Source: Membranipora membranacea
Lineage: Eukaryota > Bryozoa > Gymnolaemata > Cheilostomatida > Membraniporidae
DNA: 60,000 nucleotides
Assembly (NCBI GenBank): GCA_914767715.1
Contig: OU612072.1
Coordinates: forward strand, 15,626,001-15,686,000
Reading direction: 5' to 3'
Shown here: positions 1-13,400 of the stretch, piece by piece
How the letters are laid out: each line of letters opens with the position of its first letter
Position numbering within the stretch: position 1 is the stretch's first letter
Translations under genes and position numbers: made by a program
Notes under the pieces: model-generated
Databases searched by the model: none
What the model was told of the DNA's origin: nothing
Seen by the model: the letters and a program-made list of their open reading frames with translations, nothing else

Positions 1-760
1 ATGGAAAGGCCAACAAGGTGGATAATTTCGAAGCTGTCAGCTTGTTGATTAGGTAAATTCTTGTGCAATCCTCGGCATCAAAAAGGGGCGGCAGCATATC
101 AAGGGGGAGTCACATTATAAAATACTTGGAATTCAATTCTCATGGCATGGGAGAGCATGCTGACATGCCTTTAACTATGCCAAAGTACCTGCGCTACTAC
201 ACTTGCTGTGTCCACCCTTCCATCCCTCTGTAACAGAAGTATGAATGGAATTTTGGTACTGTGTTGATTAATTACTGTGTAGATAAGAAAGGAGGGCATT
301 TTGTGCGTACCAGTTAAGTTTACAAGCGGATAAAAACAAACAAATTTTGTATAATTTTTTGCATTTTGCCGACGCACGCATCCAGCAACCTTTAAAACCC
401 AAAATCATCTGGCTGATTTTTTTGTTTGACTTTTCCGCCTGACTGAGAACCATCCGTAATTTTGCTGACTGAAGAAATAGGTGAATTAGACGCAAACTAG
501 TCATCCGCCAGCCAAGGAAAATATCCTTGTCTGAGTGAACATTTTGATGTTGATCTTGCTTGCATAATGATGTTTTGAGAGACCCACTACACCAATGCAT
601 GTTTGATAAGCTAACTGGGGTTTGCATGGTATCTTATAAAATAGTGTCTTGTACTTTATACATTTTTATTTTGACAGCAATAACCAGACACAACCACTGC
701 TGCCGATCCGTTTTGAGTACTATCTAGCCGAGCAGTCTATCGACTATACAGTATACAATC
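1..760. other. 5' flank of module VA, no gene recognised
   Basis: No coding exon could be supported. Short open frames on both strands have no recognisable protein features. The last 130 bases before the VA start codon are the natural place for a promoter or 5' UTR. Confidence 0.5.
635..641 (+). promoter_or_regulatory. Possible TATA box for module VA
   Basis: TATAAAA lies about 125 bases upstream of the VA start codon at 761. In AT-rich DNA such a match is common by chance, so this is only a candidate. Confidence 0.2.
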
Positions 761-1404
761 ATGGTGCTGTTCGATTCTTTACTCATATTTATATCTGCAA
801 GTATAAAAATAACTCTTGTAATATGTCTCATCCCCTCTGTGGACAACACACGGACTATCGCACAAGCGGCGGGTTGGAAGGAATCAAGCAATGAACCGAT
901 AGAGGATAAAATATTCGAGGGTGACTCGTATCATCATAAATTTACTTCAAGCTGGAGGCAAGAGTTAAGATCAGATCAAGACGAAATAATATCCAGTGAT
1001 ATGGAGGGTGATCTATCTCGAGCATTGACTAAATCATGGGAACAAAAGTTAGACAAAGTCAGGATGTCATCTCGGACCTTACTCACGACTCAAGAGCTAG
1101 CCTACCATAGCACAGCCACAAAGGATACTATATCTCAATATTCAGAAAGTCAGACTAGCTCAAAGCAGTGCGAGTGCATCTCCAACGTTGAGAAACGGTC
1201 TGTGACTGAGTTTTCGGAGAACAAAGACGTGACAGTTCGCAAACCACCACTGAACATAGCGCTTCTGCTGCCTACTCTTAATATGTCTGCTCTTAATACT
1301 ACCAAGTTTCCAAAATATCAGTTTGCCAAAGCCTATGTCAAACCCGCCGTTGTAATTGCTCTCAAAACTACACCGATCTTCCAGAACTATGAAGTGAATA
1401 TCAT
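761..1404 (+). CDS. Module VA exon 1: signal peptide, charged N-terminal extension, start of ANF-receptor domain
   Basis: ATG at 761 (context aatcATGg) opens a hydrophobic signal-like stretch (about residues 1-26, rich in I, L, V, S). About 135 hydrophilic residues rich in Ser, Thr, Glu, Lys and Gln follow; they have no counterpart in modules VB and VC or in vertebrate receptors. The last 55 residues start the ligand-binding fold with [13 protein letters not shown], which aligns with [11 protein letters not shown] of VC and [11 protein letters not shown] of VB. The exon ends in phase 2 at AT|GTGAGT, a strong donor. The start codon is the first in-frame ATG before a hydrophobic segment; a non-coding first exon further upstream is possible. 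Confidence 0.75.
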
Positions 1405-4400
1405 GTGAGTATTTATTTACATGTATTTATTTGTATCAATATGTGTATATATTCATATGTATTTATATGTATCGATACATATTTATATATTCATACGTAC
1501 CCTAAAATAGTATATTAGCTACAATTTAGTTTAACTGAATTTTGGGGTAATCTCATTAAAACCAGCACAAAATTTTGACTATCTGAGGTCGGACTTCATT
1601 GAGTAGATGTGAGCATAAAAAAGTTAGATTACTTTAGGCCCGCAAAAACTTTTCCGTAAAGGTTTTCAAAGTTGATAATACTTTATGGTAGATTCATATC
1701 ATCACAGAAATCCTTTTGGGATCAGGAGTGTGTTTAACTCTTTGTCATTAATCCTGAATGGTGGCTATGAAACACTTCACAAAACGTAGGTTAGATTGAT
1801 GAAGGCTCTGCTTCCTACTCACGTCTAGCGCCTCTATTCAGTCGGACCTTGACCTATATTTATGGCAGAAACTATAGTATCTATACTATCTCTGCTTTTT
1901 ACATAGCTCAAAGAAATTATTTTGACAGATTGATCTTTCTTGACCATAAGACAACTCTCATCTGTCGTCAGAAAATTAACAAATGCACTGATGTTCTATA
2001 ATAGCTCAGTCGCTTATTGTTGAAGCCCCTAAATACTGACTTGCTTGGTGGAACAGTAAAATAGAAAATATGCAAAGCGCATGGATTGTGCACTATTGCC
2101 TAATAACAACAACCAGCAATGCTAAAAATAGCTAAAGGATTAGTATAACAGCTATATTATCTTTGGTTGTTTCTTTTGGCAAAGCGATAGCAAAGGGATG
2201 TGGCTGGTTTTCACAAACAGTAGATTAGAAATGACAGCTATTAACAGCCCTGATCCAGGGCCATAGTTTAGAAATATGGTAGGGGATATAAATGTCCGAG
2301 GCATGTCCGAAGCATCACCAGCAGAGGCGCTGTAAGCTCCTTCCCAAGCAATTGAGGAATATAATTAGCAAACGGAAATTTAAGAGGAGCTGATTCTGAC
2401 ATGGATTTCCCAATTAAAGTGTTTTTAATGCACTGTATTAAGCTTTTTTAGGGGAGGCAGTGCCTCTCTGACTTTAATACAAGGCCATTAAGGCTATAAG
2501 CACCAAAGTGTCTTAGAGTTGACGCTATCTGTATGTTACATGCGCAGTTCTGATCGTTATTACCCAGCTTGTGCACACCCCTGATTTTATGATTTCGAGT
2601 GGTCACTTCAAATTAAATTTTGAAGATACTTCGGCTACATGAATTACAAAGTACAGAAAAATATCAGCATTCAAAAAATTATTATTTATCGATGATAAAA
2701 AAGTATATATTATGTATGCATAATTCTTCTATTTACTAGAATTGCAGCTTTCTAATGACATATGACACTCCTTTTCTGTTTCAATTCGGTTACCCGGTCA
2801 GAAATAATAAACCATTGTCTGGCGTCTTTTCATATTATCATACAACTACTTAATATTTAAACACTTTAATATTGTATGTTATAATAAAATATAATATTCA
2901 GATGTTTACTAGCTAAATTAAAACAATTTATAGTTGTGTATATCCGAATGAAGAAAAGCAAATAAATAAGAACATACAAATACTTACTTTACAAAAATGA
3001 AAAGACGATCTCATAGACATCATCTGGGCTCATATAAACAACAGTAGTATGCACCATTGGTTAGTGGTAAGACCATATACACATGGGTTCGGATTGGTGC
3101 CCATTATATATTTTTGTTTTGTCTCTATCCCTGTAGGTACGGTGCCTCACTGGCATTCAATACCAGGTTTTAAAAGCGTTTATTTCAAGTTTTACTGGCC
3201 AGATTTCCTTAGCTTAAAGCTAGGTATTGATAGCTAAATTTTCACTGTCCCGTAATGTATTGAAAACCTATTTTCATAAAGCCTGTAACCTCAGTTCTAA
3301 TAGTAGGTACTAAACAGGGTCAACAATTGATATGGGGCTGGGAAAGCTGAAATCCATTTGACTGAATGGGGTTTTTTGCATGGGTGTGTAAAATGTACTC
3401 CCCAACTCACTCAAGTACCAGTTACCATTCACAATGTTGCACCACTTTCACGGGAGTGGGAGGGGTATCCCGCCCTTCCTGATTCAAACAATGAATACAT
3501 GTACACTAATTATTGGTCTACTCTCATTTTGGTAATATTGATTTGATTATTTACCTGCAAGCTGTTTTTTGAGACTTTGGTTAAATAATAGAGAAAAGCT
3601 GAAAAGCAGAAATTCACATTTCAGTAGGACACTATTCTTAATCTTGACATTGCTTTGTTAAATTTAACCATCATCCATGGCCATCACTCTTATTCAATCC
3701 CAAGAGTATTCAAGATTCACAAATAATAGGTTTTTACAGGGTGAGTTGTACAGTACATGTGTAAATTAGAAATTGCCTACTCTGGGTTAAATCTTCCATC
3801 TATTATAGGTATAGATAGCCTGTCTTGACTCCGCCGAACAAAGCTTGCCAAGACAGGCTAAGGTATAGAGCGCTCTAACTCTGCTTGGAATGCACTACCA
3901 GAAACCAGTATAAACTAAGCTAAAATGTTCTACTCAAGGCGGCATTCTATCATAAGCTGGTTGGGTTCTGTTTGATAGTGTGGTATGCAACTACAAGCAA
4001 CGCAAGAATACTGTGCTTAGAAAGAATAGAGTTAGCTCAAAGTTACCCTCAATAAAACAGACTTAATCTAAACTGGTTATGATTAGCTATCACCATACTT
4101 TCAATAAATCAGCCCTCTTTGACAATTGACATTGATACCAAACTCACTTGATTAGCCTATATATATATAGCTTTACCATTTAGCTTTCTTTGCGCATGTT
4201 TTCATATGTCCAAGTTACTTGATCAGTGAATAAAATTGAAATATATACATATTATCATAAATACATAATCTCTCCATTCCTCTCCATGTTTCTTCATTGC
4301 TATATAAGCTGTATTTTACAAGCTCTTGATATTTTTCTGTAGAGATATTGACACACAAGTCCTTGCAGATGTGACTGTAAATCAGATGTTCAACGCTAAG

Positions 4401-7400
4401 ATGACGTTCGGGAATATACATCTCTATCTGGGACCCGTCTCAGACTACTGTATCAGTGTGAGCGCCAAGCAGCTTCGCTACTGGAACGAGCCAATTATAA
4501 CTCCAGGTTAGTTATACATAAAGGATCGTAAATGCTAGCTATGGTTGATTAAAATCTGATGTCATGTCACTCGCCACATCCCATGGAAAGACATGCAGAC
4601 AAGCTGGAAAGACAGCTAAACTCACTACAAGGGGTCCAAGCAATGGGCAAAGGCCAACAACCCTAATACGTACGCTGTGTTTCATAGGGTGGCAATGGTG
4701 GATTGGAATGTGTTGTGGGATGAGAGAACACAACTCCGAGGAGTGAATAGCGGGCGATCTAATTCATTTTTGTCCCAGCCCCCAGCACCCTCGGGTGTAT
4801 ACCTCTCCAGTTTGGGTTAGCTTTGTCACACAGCCACATTTTATGTTTTAGTTTTAGTTAAAACAAAAAAATGGCTGCGTGACAAAGCTGTGCTTGGGGT
4901 GACTTATTGATAGCTAGCACTAAATTCTGAATCGATGAGGGGGGGGGGGGGGTTTATGTATAGTAAAGAGGATGATTAAATGTTAGCTATATCCAGAGGA
5001 GTAGTTTAATTTAGTTTAGCTAGTGACTTAATGATAACTAACGCTTAAAGGTCAAGCCCAATGAAGTTCTAACTTACTGTATGTTTTTCGTGAGGTTCTA
5101 AGCTCTCATTTGAGTCATTGGACAAAACTCTACACCTACCACAGGCAGATCTGTTGATGCTCAAAGCTGATGCTTCATGAAAACAGTCATGGTCCCAACT
5201 CATGACGTCACAAGCTGTGTTTTCTTAAATTACTGTGATACCGGAGATATGATATATGATACCAAATATTAGGGGAGTGATGGTACAGATCCCCTCAAAA
5301 ACTTTGGAATGAGTGAATAAGATATCAGGCTACAATCACCTTCAATTTTATTTGATATCTTTGCTAGGAACAATCAAATAGCATTGGATAATACAACAGT
5401 AAAAACCATTGAGTGGCAAATGTTAAACACTGTCTATGACGTCAGAAGGTCAAGGACATTTAAATGGTTTCTCAATGTGACTGAATTTATTGACTGTTTG
5501 ATGGAGATGTCATCTTTGAGCATCAGCAGATCTGGTTGTGGTAGGTGTAGAATCTTGTCCAATGGCTCATCTGAAAGCTCATCATCTAAAGTAAAACATG
5601 ACAACACTTAGAACTTCATTGGGCTTGGCCGTCATCATATTTATTCAATATTTTCTATTGTTAGGTGGGTTAGCCTCAGATTTTAGCGATTATAGGACGA
5701 AATACTTCCCGACCCTAACACTCATAGGAGCTCAGTCTGGCACGCAGACGCTAGTGACAGCTACCGGAGCGATTTTCGATCAGTTCAAGTTTCGCCGGTA
5801 AGCACTCTATGCAACTTTTGCCTTTTTCTACTGTGCAGAACAATCCGGATAATTAATAAAATTCAACACCGGTCCGTGACACCAAATTCCATGTGATGGT
5901 ACTAAAACTAAATGGATTAATTCACACTCTATCGATCACAGATATACATGCGATAGTATATCACATGATCAGTGTGGGATAACTTCACTATTCTATAGGG
6001 CACTGCCATGAAGTTCTTGGGTTCTCCATAAACTTTGAAGTATATCTCAAACTGTGAATCTCTTTCTTTTTGTTTAATGAAAATATTATGTTAAATGTTA
6101 ATTTAAATTAGAATTCGAATGTGAATTTAAATTTGAATTTGAATTTATATTTTCTTGATTTAATTTAATTAACTGCAGGACTCTTCTGGTGTATGAGGAC
6201 ACATACGAGGGAGAGGAGGTAGACAATCAATGTTTTTTTGTAATCAAGGCTTATTACACGATGCTAAGACGTATAACCAATGTATATGAGTTTGATCACT
6301 GGAAGCTGGACGAAAACTCCAAACACTATATTAACAAACTACTCCACCAGGAGATCGCTAACAAGTTTGCTGGTGAGTTGTATATTTGTTTATTTATTAA
6401 TAGAGGCTGGCTTGAAAGTAAACAAACTATAAATAGTTTAGGGCAACTTGTTGACCTCTATGAATAAAATCTCTTCTAAGTTCAGTTTCATTTTTTCTTT
6501 GTTGATGGGCCCTATCTGAGATTTGTTAGATGGAAACACTCTTAAGAATTGGCGGTTTGTTGGTGTATTACAACTTCAGTTCTACAGAATTGTAGCTAGT
6601 CATCATTAGAACTAAGCAATTGCTATGAGCTAGGGTATGATGAATTGATAGATGTCGATTTCATTAGACTGATCACTGTAATGCAATGAATAGAATAATT
6701 GAATAGTTTTAGAAGTAGACTTATATAAAATGATAGAAAAATGTTGCATAAAAAATAGAGGTTATCGAGGAGGTTTGTCCTATGGGAATCCCAAGAAATT
6801 GCATTATGGGATACCGGTGTTCATTGATCGAATGGAAAAATAACCATCGTGATATTCAACAGCCAATAATAGTATTATACATCAATAATGATAAGTTACA
6901 CATGCTCTACAGTAGTCACAATACAGTGTTCTGTAAAATTCACACCTGTTTGTGATATTAATTTCTTCATCAACGTATGAAACCAAAACTATCGAGAATT
7001 ACGCCATCTTTTGTGCCAATGTTGAGTTATCCTACTGTTGAACGTGAGGAGAAAATTCCCAATATGATCTGCGTTCAAAGAGCAGCAGCCCAAGATGTCT
7101 CGTACTCATTGAGCTGTCTATGTTTAGATACCCTGGAATAACTCTGGGTTAGCTGTCAGCTAGCACTAAATTGTGACTAACTGAGGCGAGAGTCTTTATA
7201 ATGTAAAATGTGGTATATAAATCTTACCTAGCCCTACATTTAGCTATCTCACCCTGTGCAAAATGGCAAACTTTTCCTCTTGTGAAGACTTTACTTCTCT
7301 AGAGTAAGCTATGATATGCACATTACCAAATTATATGTTAATGGGTATGCAGATCTAAACATGATTGTCAACACGTATTGGTAAACATGAGCAGGAAGTC

Positions 7401-10400
7401 ATATAAGGCTACACAAGGCAGATATGTCAGATATCGTACTGGTTTCAAAGATCTGGCCCTATACGGCGTTACCTTCAAAATTAGTTGTGAGAAGCAAGCA
7501 TGGAAAATCACTATGTTTCAATATGTCTATGGTCAACTTCCGTTCGCATTGGTTCGTGTTCCTTCATTCGATTCAATTCGATTTGATTCGTATTGATTCG
7601 TTGATTGACATTAATAACAGCAAAGACTTCAGTGCAAAAGTTCCTGGTTCGGTTGCGGCAGTGCTTTTTTTAAGTTTAATCATCGTGGAAATTGTAAGTA
7701 TACTTGATTTGATTCGGGAGCTGACAACTCATTCGAAGCATGGGACCATAGTGAATAAGTGCTTAAAATCTGCCCGGGGCGCCGATAGTGACATTTTATT
7801 CTTGGTAACGGGATGCCTGGGCAATATTTGAGCATGATTCTGATTCCGTAGTTGGATAAATTTTTGATCCTGGCTTCAATCTATTTGGCTCTGCCAATGA
7901 GAGGAGCTTGTATGAGCGTTGACACAAACTCCAAGAGATCACTTATACCTGTTTACAACATGAAATCAATGTTTGCATTATTGCACAAAACAAATTAGTT
8001 TGTCTCCAAGTCTACAAATTCGCCCCATTTAAGTGTCATTATAGCACTATAATTATGCTGAGCGCATACAAAACTAACAAAACAAACAATACCCTTGGAT
8101 TATGTAATGTCGTGTTTGCAAAAAGTATTTGTATGCCATTTTAGAATTAACGCTTGTCAGCTCAAATATTTTATAAAAAAAACACTAGTAGTTTTGTTGT
8201 TGGGACTTTTTTAGCTAGCAGGCAATTGTACTAAGATTATCAGATATGAAAACATGGTAATATTCAGATCAGGATCTAAGTTTGATGAATCAAATTGTGA
8301 TGCATCGTGACAGTAGAGCTTGTAAAAGTTTTAATGGTTACATGAATGGATTTGGATCTTCAACTTGCTTGGATGGAGTGGATCGGCTTAAAAATAATAT
8401 TCAGTTCAGTGATTGCCAGCTGATGAAGTGTTTTATGATGTTTCAAGCTAATTTAACAATTAACCAGAAAAGCGAATTTGACGTGTGCTAAGCTGTACTA
8501 ACATAAATATACACAGGGTCTGTATAATGTATCAAAATGCCACATCTTTTATACACAGTCCAGTCCAGTATCCTGCTCAGGCTGTTGGGGGTTGGGTGTC
8601 CCCCCATCCACCCACGACAGCCTGCCCAGGATACCAGTCCAGCTCAACCTATACTCAAAAATATGCTGCTGTAAAGCTAGGGCAGCAAAGTGATGAAATA
8701 GCAACGTAAAACATATGTTTTTACCTAGCACTAGCGGCCTAACAGATGTTTCTAACCATTATCAAAAATTAACCAGGCCGGCTTTTAAAACAATATGGCT
8801 CCATGAATTTCGGCCGGATGCTGATCATTCCAAATAAGGTGAGGCACCGACACAGTTTGCTGGAGTATATACCCTGATACAGTTTTTATTGGAAGTACTT
8901 CCGGGCGGGAGCTTGTGGCATGCCATTGGAATGCCACTAATAGTGAACATTGTCAGTGCATGCTAATGGAATGCCTCTAGCAGTGACCCGGGCAAAGTCA
9001 AAGCATATAAACTAGATACTATCTCAAGTACAATGCTGTGGAATTCCGAGTCTCGGTACTCATAGCAAACTCCCACAAGGGACCTCAGTAAAGGCTTCCG
9101 CCTCAATTTGTTGCCTAAGTGCTCCGACATTGAACATCAGTGAAGGATGCATCTCGTTATTGCAAATGGATTTTCAATGAAACATGGGGGGGGGGGTGTA
9201 GGGCACTCCCTCATTTTGTTCTCTTAAATGTCAGTCTAAAGCAATCCTAAGATGTTTTTATCTTCAATCTACCGATACTACAGTCACTTCATCAGATTTC
9301 ATCTTTGAAGCAAATGATTTTATACCAACAATTATCAATAATTATGAGCAGTATTAGGAGTTAGATATTATAGCTGTAATAGTTATGACATCTAAATGAG
9401 CATACTTCTAACATAGTTTGTTTTGAGCAGCCATTAACCTAGCCTCATTTCCTGTGTTTCAACCCTGGGCAAAGCAATATGTATTTACTAGAGCTGCGCC
9501 AGTGAGTGCCATTACCTAAAGCGCTAGGTACGCTTGTACTGTACAAAGTAGAATTTAAAGTGTTGGCATTCGCCATTCACCTTGTGTGGTCTGCACTAGA
9601 TATGTACCAATGATTGATTGATGCACTGGATGAGTTTAACTGATGTGTTATATTCCCATGAATGGTGCAGCTCTAGCTTAATGCCTTGTAATCCAGAGGT
9701 GTACTAGGGCTGTACCTGTAGCTAAAATGACAATAACTACACCGTGTAATATTCGCAACATCTGCGCAGCCCTATTCTTATTCTACCTATCTAAACTAAT
9801 GCATCGTAGGAAACTTGAGGCACTCTGCAAGTTGATGAAGTGCTCTGCAAAGGGCCTCTCAAGTTAAATTAGAATTCCTTGATAGCATTGTATCTTATTT
9901 ATTTAAGCCTAATGCGTAAACATTTCTCAAATCCTTCCAACGCATTGGAAAGCAACATTTAAGTGTAAACCAACGATGTTCTTACTATGTCGTTGTCTGC
10001 TCTTCACATTATAAGAGAGTCAGCCAGTAGTTTTAATGTATTATTAGTTGAATTGGTGCTGCCGCTGACTTAGGTGATGCTGCCGACAATAAACTCAATC
10101 TGTGCTGCCACTTTAAACAGCAGCAGTCTGTTTTAAGCTGCAGTGCTCTCATTTGTATTATTGGTGTTGAACTAATAACACCAAGATTTAGATCTTAACA
10201 CCTTCAGGGCAGTTGAGCTTGAGAAGCTGAGTTGTGAAGTCAAGCGTATGGGTTGCTCCTCCGTTCAAGGTTCTTGATTTCATCCTTCATCTGTCTTTGG
10301 TTTAAACTGGAGTCCTAGACTATCACCCTACTTCAGTCAGTGAAAGAATTTGTCAACTGCAGATAAGTATCTCGTTGCACCGATAAACCTCACAAGATTT

Positions 10401-13400
10401 ATCAATCGAGACAAGGAAATTTAGAGTGATGTAGACAGTGGACTTATAGTTTGACATTGAACCATTATCGTAGCCACGTATGTAATAAAGATGTCAAACT
10501 GATTATACTCGATCTCTTTCCTACTTTTTGTATGATGCTGACATTATCTTAGCCTGGTGAAACAAAGCAATAAAATGCTAAGGACAACCTCTTGAAGGAC
10601 TAAGAAAACCTGACAACAATGGATAATAGTTACTTCGGTCGAAAATAATGACCAAATGAGTTAATCAACCTCCAAAATTTTCACATATTCATTCATCGAT
10701 AAAATCAGAAACTATAGCCAGTCTAACACGTGTCACTCATCCCATATGCTGGTGGTATGAGAGTATAGGATATATAGTAAGTGGATTGAATTTAAACAAA
10801 ACTGTGCCGGCACGTGTACCGGAATAGCACTGAGGATTAATCTACAATCGGATCAATGAGAGCGGGTGGTTAACAACTCACTGAAAACTGAAATAGGATT
10901 ATGAGTCGCTAATGTTATCAACAGCAAATTGGATCTGCTCTTCAAAGTCGAAGAGGCAAAGAGAGACCACTGGCTTGTGCCCTTTGTGTACATTTCTCTC
11001 TGGCGAGTTTGTTGACTTCCTGCGCCTTTCACAGAATCAAATATCACATCCGCGGGATTAGCTGAGAGGTTTCTAATTCTATCAAAACATTTATGCAAGC
11101 GACAGTTGACTGCATTGTTGTCAAATCACACTTGGAAAGGTTTCAATTTCAATTTTCGAGGATTAGCGATTGTTGCATAACGGATAACTTTCTGACTTCA
11201 CATAGAAAAAGCTGCCACAAGTCTGATTTACCTTTGGTGTGTTAGGAACAAAGGTACATTTTTATGTAAAACTCAAGAGGTACAACTTTCACACTCACAG
11301 GACAAATTAACTCAGGACAAAATGTATACTATTAAACCGCTGGTAAGTCTGTCACTACTGGGCCTCGTGTTTGTGACAACAGTTTACTCAATGACAACTG
11401 TCAGGGTTGCCGTTATACTTCCAGAGGATGAAAAGTACTTATTCTCTATTAAGAACTGTGTTCCTGCCATAAGGCAGGGTATCGAGAAGGCGTACTCTCT
11501 AGGTATCCTCGACAGAAACAAAACTAAGTTTGACATAGTGTCTAAAGACTCGGGCTGCGACGGTATGAACGCCCCTCTGGCTGCTTTCGATTTTGTCACT
11601 AACAAGATGGTGGATATATTCTTTGGACCTTGCTGTGACTACAGTCTTGCACCCGTGGTGCGCTACTCCAAATCATGGAATATTCCTGTTATAACTCCTG
11701 GGGGCTTTGCCAGAGACTTTGCAGAAAAAACACACGGTCGTGCAGAGTACACAATGTTGACTCGGGTCGGAACAAACCTTGGTTCGCTAAGCGATGGTGC
11801 TATCAAAATGCTACAAACCAACAAATGGTCCAAGATAATGATGATTTACGACAAAGATGGGCAAAACTCGGTGACGCTTGATTTCTGTCACCTCGCCATC
11901 TCAGCCCTCATCCGCGGGATGAACAAAGCTCAAATCACTAATGAGTTTTTCCGGATGGAACAAGACAAACTGAACGGTACGGAGTCTAAGTTCTCTGCCA
12001 GCGGCATGTTAAAAGACAGAGTCGGCATTGACTTCGGAGGTTCGTAGAAAACTAGACTTTGTTATCCTTTCACCACCATTTCCTGATAGGGTGGCGGGTT
12101 TTTGCCTGATTCCTAGTTCCAACAAACTCACTCAAGCATTTGTATCACTTTGGTCTAGATCTAGCCAGCGGAGGTCTGCAAAATAGACTGCTGTCGTTAA
12201 TTTCCTTTTCTAAGCTAAGCTAAAGTCCAAGTCCTCTTTTAGAGAGAATGTCAGTTAAAAGGGCAGGCATGGTTCACCATTGATCAGGTCAGTAATGGGC
12301 CTCCGTTCTTTTGTTACAAACTAATGTGTTAGATAGCTGTAGCTCTGAGTTGTGGAAAGAAGGCGATTACGTATCGTAAACCACAATCATTTATTGCTTC
12401 CCAAGTTTGGATGTGTGAATGTGTGAGGCTCCCAAACCAAGTCACCAGATCTCAATTTTGCAGCAAAATAGAGTAAATATTATCTCCAAATGAGTTTAGC
12501 TAGTTTGGGGTTACTTAAGGTTAGCTAGCCCCAATTTTTGGCTAGAGGAAGTGGGAGTTAATACAAAGTAAAGTGGGTGAGGAAATGTTAGCTAGCATGG
12601 CATAGACATAATAATATTAAGTCTATTAAGTCTATTATTAAGTCTATTATTAAGTCTATGGCTAGCAGTGATTTTTACTTTTCTAGCCTGGCAAAATTGC
12701 GAAATTCTCCTCCTGCAAATGCTTCTAGTTCTAGTTTGTATATTTTGCTATCATTCATGTTCTTGGCAGGTAGCTGAATTCAACAGGCCATTGTCCAGTA
12801 TATAAGGTTGGGTCACATGACTCAACCCCCTACTTTATTGTACTAACAGCGGCGTTAACATCAGACTAAGGTTCTTGTTGGGACTTTTTCATATGTTGCA
12901 TATAATATAAATGTAGTCTGAACTCAACGGAACAACATTTTGATTTTAATCTCTGTAAATATCAGCGCCGCTAACTACATCATAAATCAGCACAATTTAC
13001 ACAAGAGTACAACATTAAATTTCTCTCGTTAGAAAATAAATCAAACCATTTAGTTTGATATCTTATTTAGTAGCTTAGTCTAGTCGGGTAGTTTGTAGCC
13101 AAGTATTCTCTGCTCGCAGTCCAGGTGTTTAATATTGATAAGAGGTCAAGTTTACCTGCAGCGATAGTCCGCTTGGTTTGTTGATGTTGATGCACAGCCA
13201 GCCGTTAACAATGATTGGGAAGGCGATCGCGGCCGTATGTGGGGCACCCCCTTAACGACCGCCTACGTCTGCGATCGCCATCCCAAAAACTGTTACAGGC
13301 TGGCTGTGTGTTGATGTTGGTGAAAAAGATTTCCGTTCATTTTGCAAATTGTGGAGTTTGAATATAATTTTGCCGATTGAAAATTTCAGGGATATAGTCT

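Larger units (their letters stand above)
1405..4342 (+). other. VA intron 1 (2.9 kb)
   Basis: Non-coding. It carries a copy of the dispersed CCGTAG/GGGGAGGC element near 2257-2490, the short hairpin element at 3816-3860, and AT-rich low-complexity DNA at about 1420-1500 and 2640-2960. Short open frames at 3049-3237 and 3358-3546 show no protein-like features. Confidence 0.6.
4507..5664 (+). other. VA intron 2, filled by inverted-repeat elements
   Basis: Non-coding. It contains a hairpin at 4820-4891, a TTAGCTAGC-family fragment with a poly-G tract (4891-4993), and a large inverted repeat (5049-5632) that ends about 30 bases before the acceptor of VA exon 3. Open frames at 4539-4746 and 5384-5611 fall within or beside these repeats and are not credible genes. 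Confidence 0.6.
6373..11321 (+). other. Interval between modules VA and VB (4.9 kb)
   Basis: No exon was supported here. Contents: a TTAGCTAGC-family copy (7145-7310), a degenerate ATTCGATT-type simple repeat near 7562-7605, a hairpin (8559-8643), a poly-G tract near 9186-9196, and unique DNA. Open frames at 7378-7831 and 10853-11098 (minus) show no recognisable features. The last few hundred bases would hold the VB promoter if VB has its own; no convincing core motif was seen. Confidence 0.5.

Noticed and set aside
7378-7831. Overlapping open frames between VA and VB
   Set aside because: They overlap a degenerate ATTCGATT-type simple repeat and show no homology to the receptor or other families.
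10853-11098. Minus-strand open frame just upstream of VB
   Set aside because: 81 codons with no recognisable features, in the likely promoter region of VB.
761-12047. VA and VB as pseudogenes left from tandem gene duplication
   Set aside because: Both are open over their full length, keep signal peptides, core motifs and the cysteine facing K1, and end in the correct phase. Without expression data the idea cannot be fully excluded, but the sequence does not favour it.
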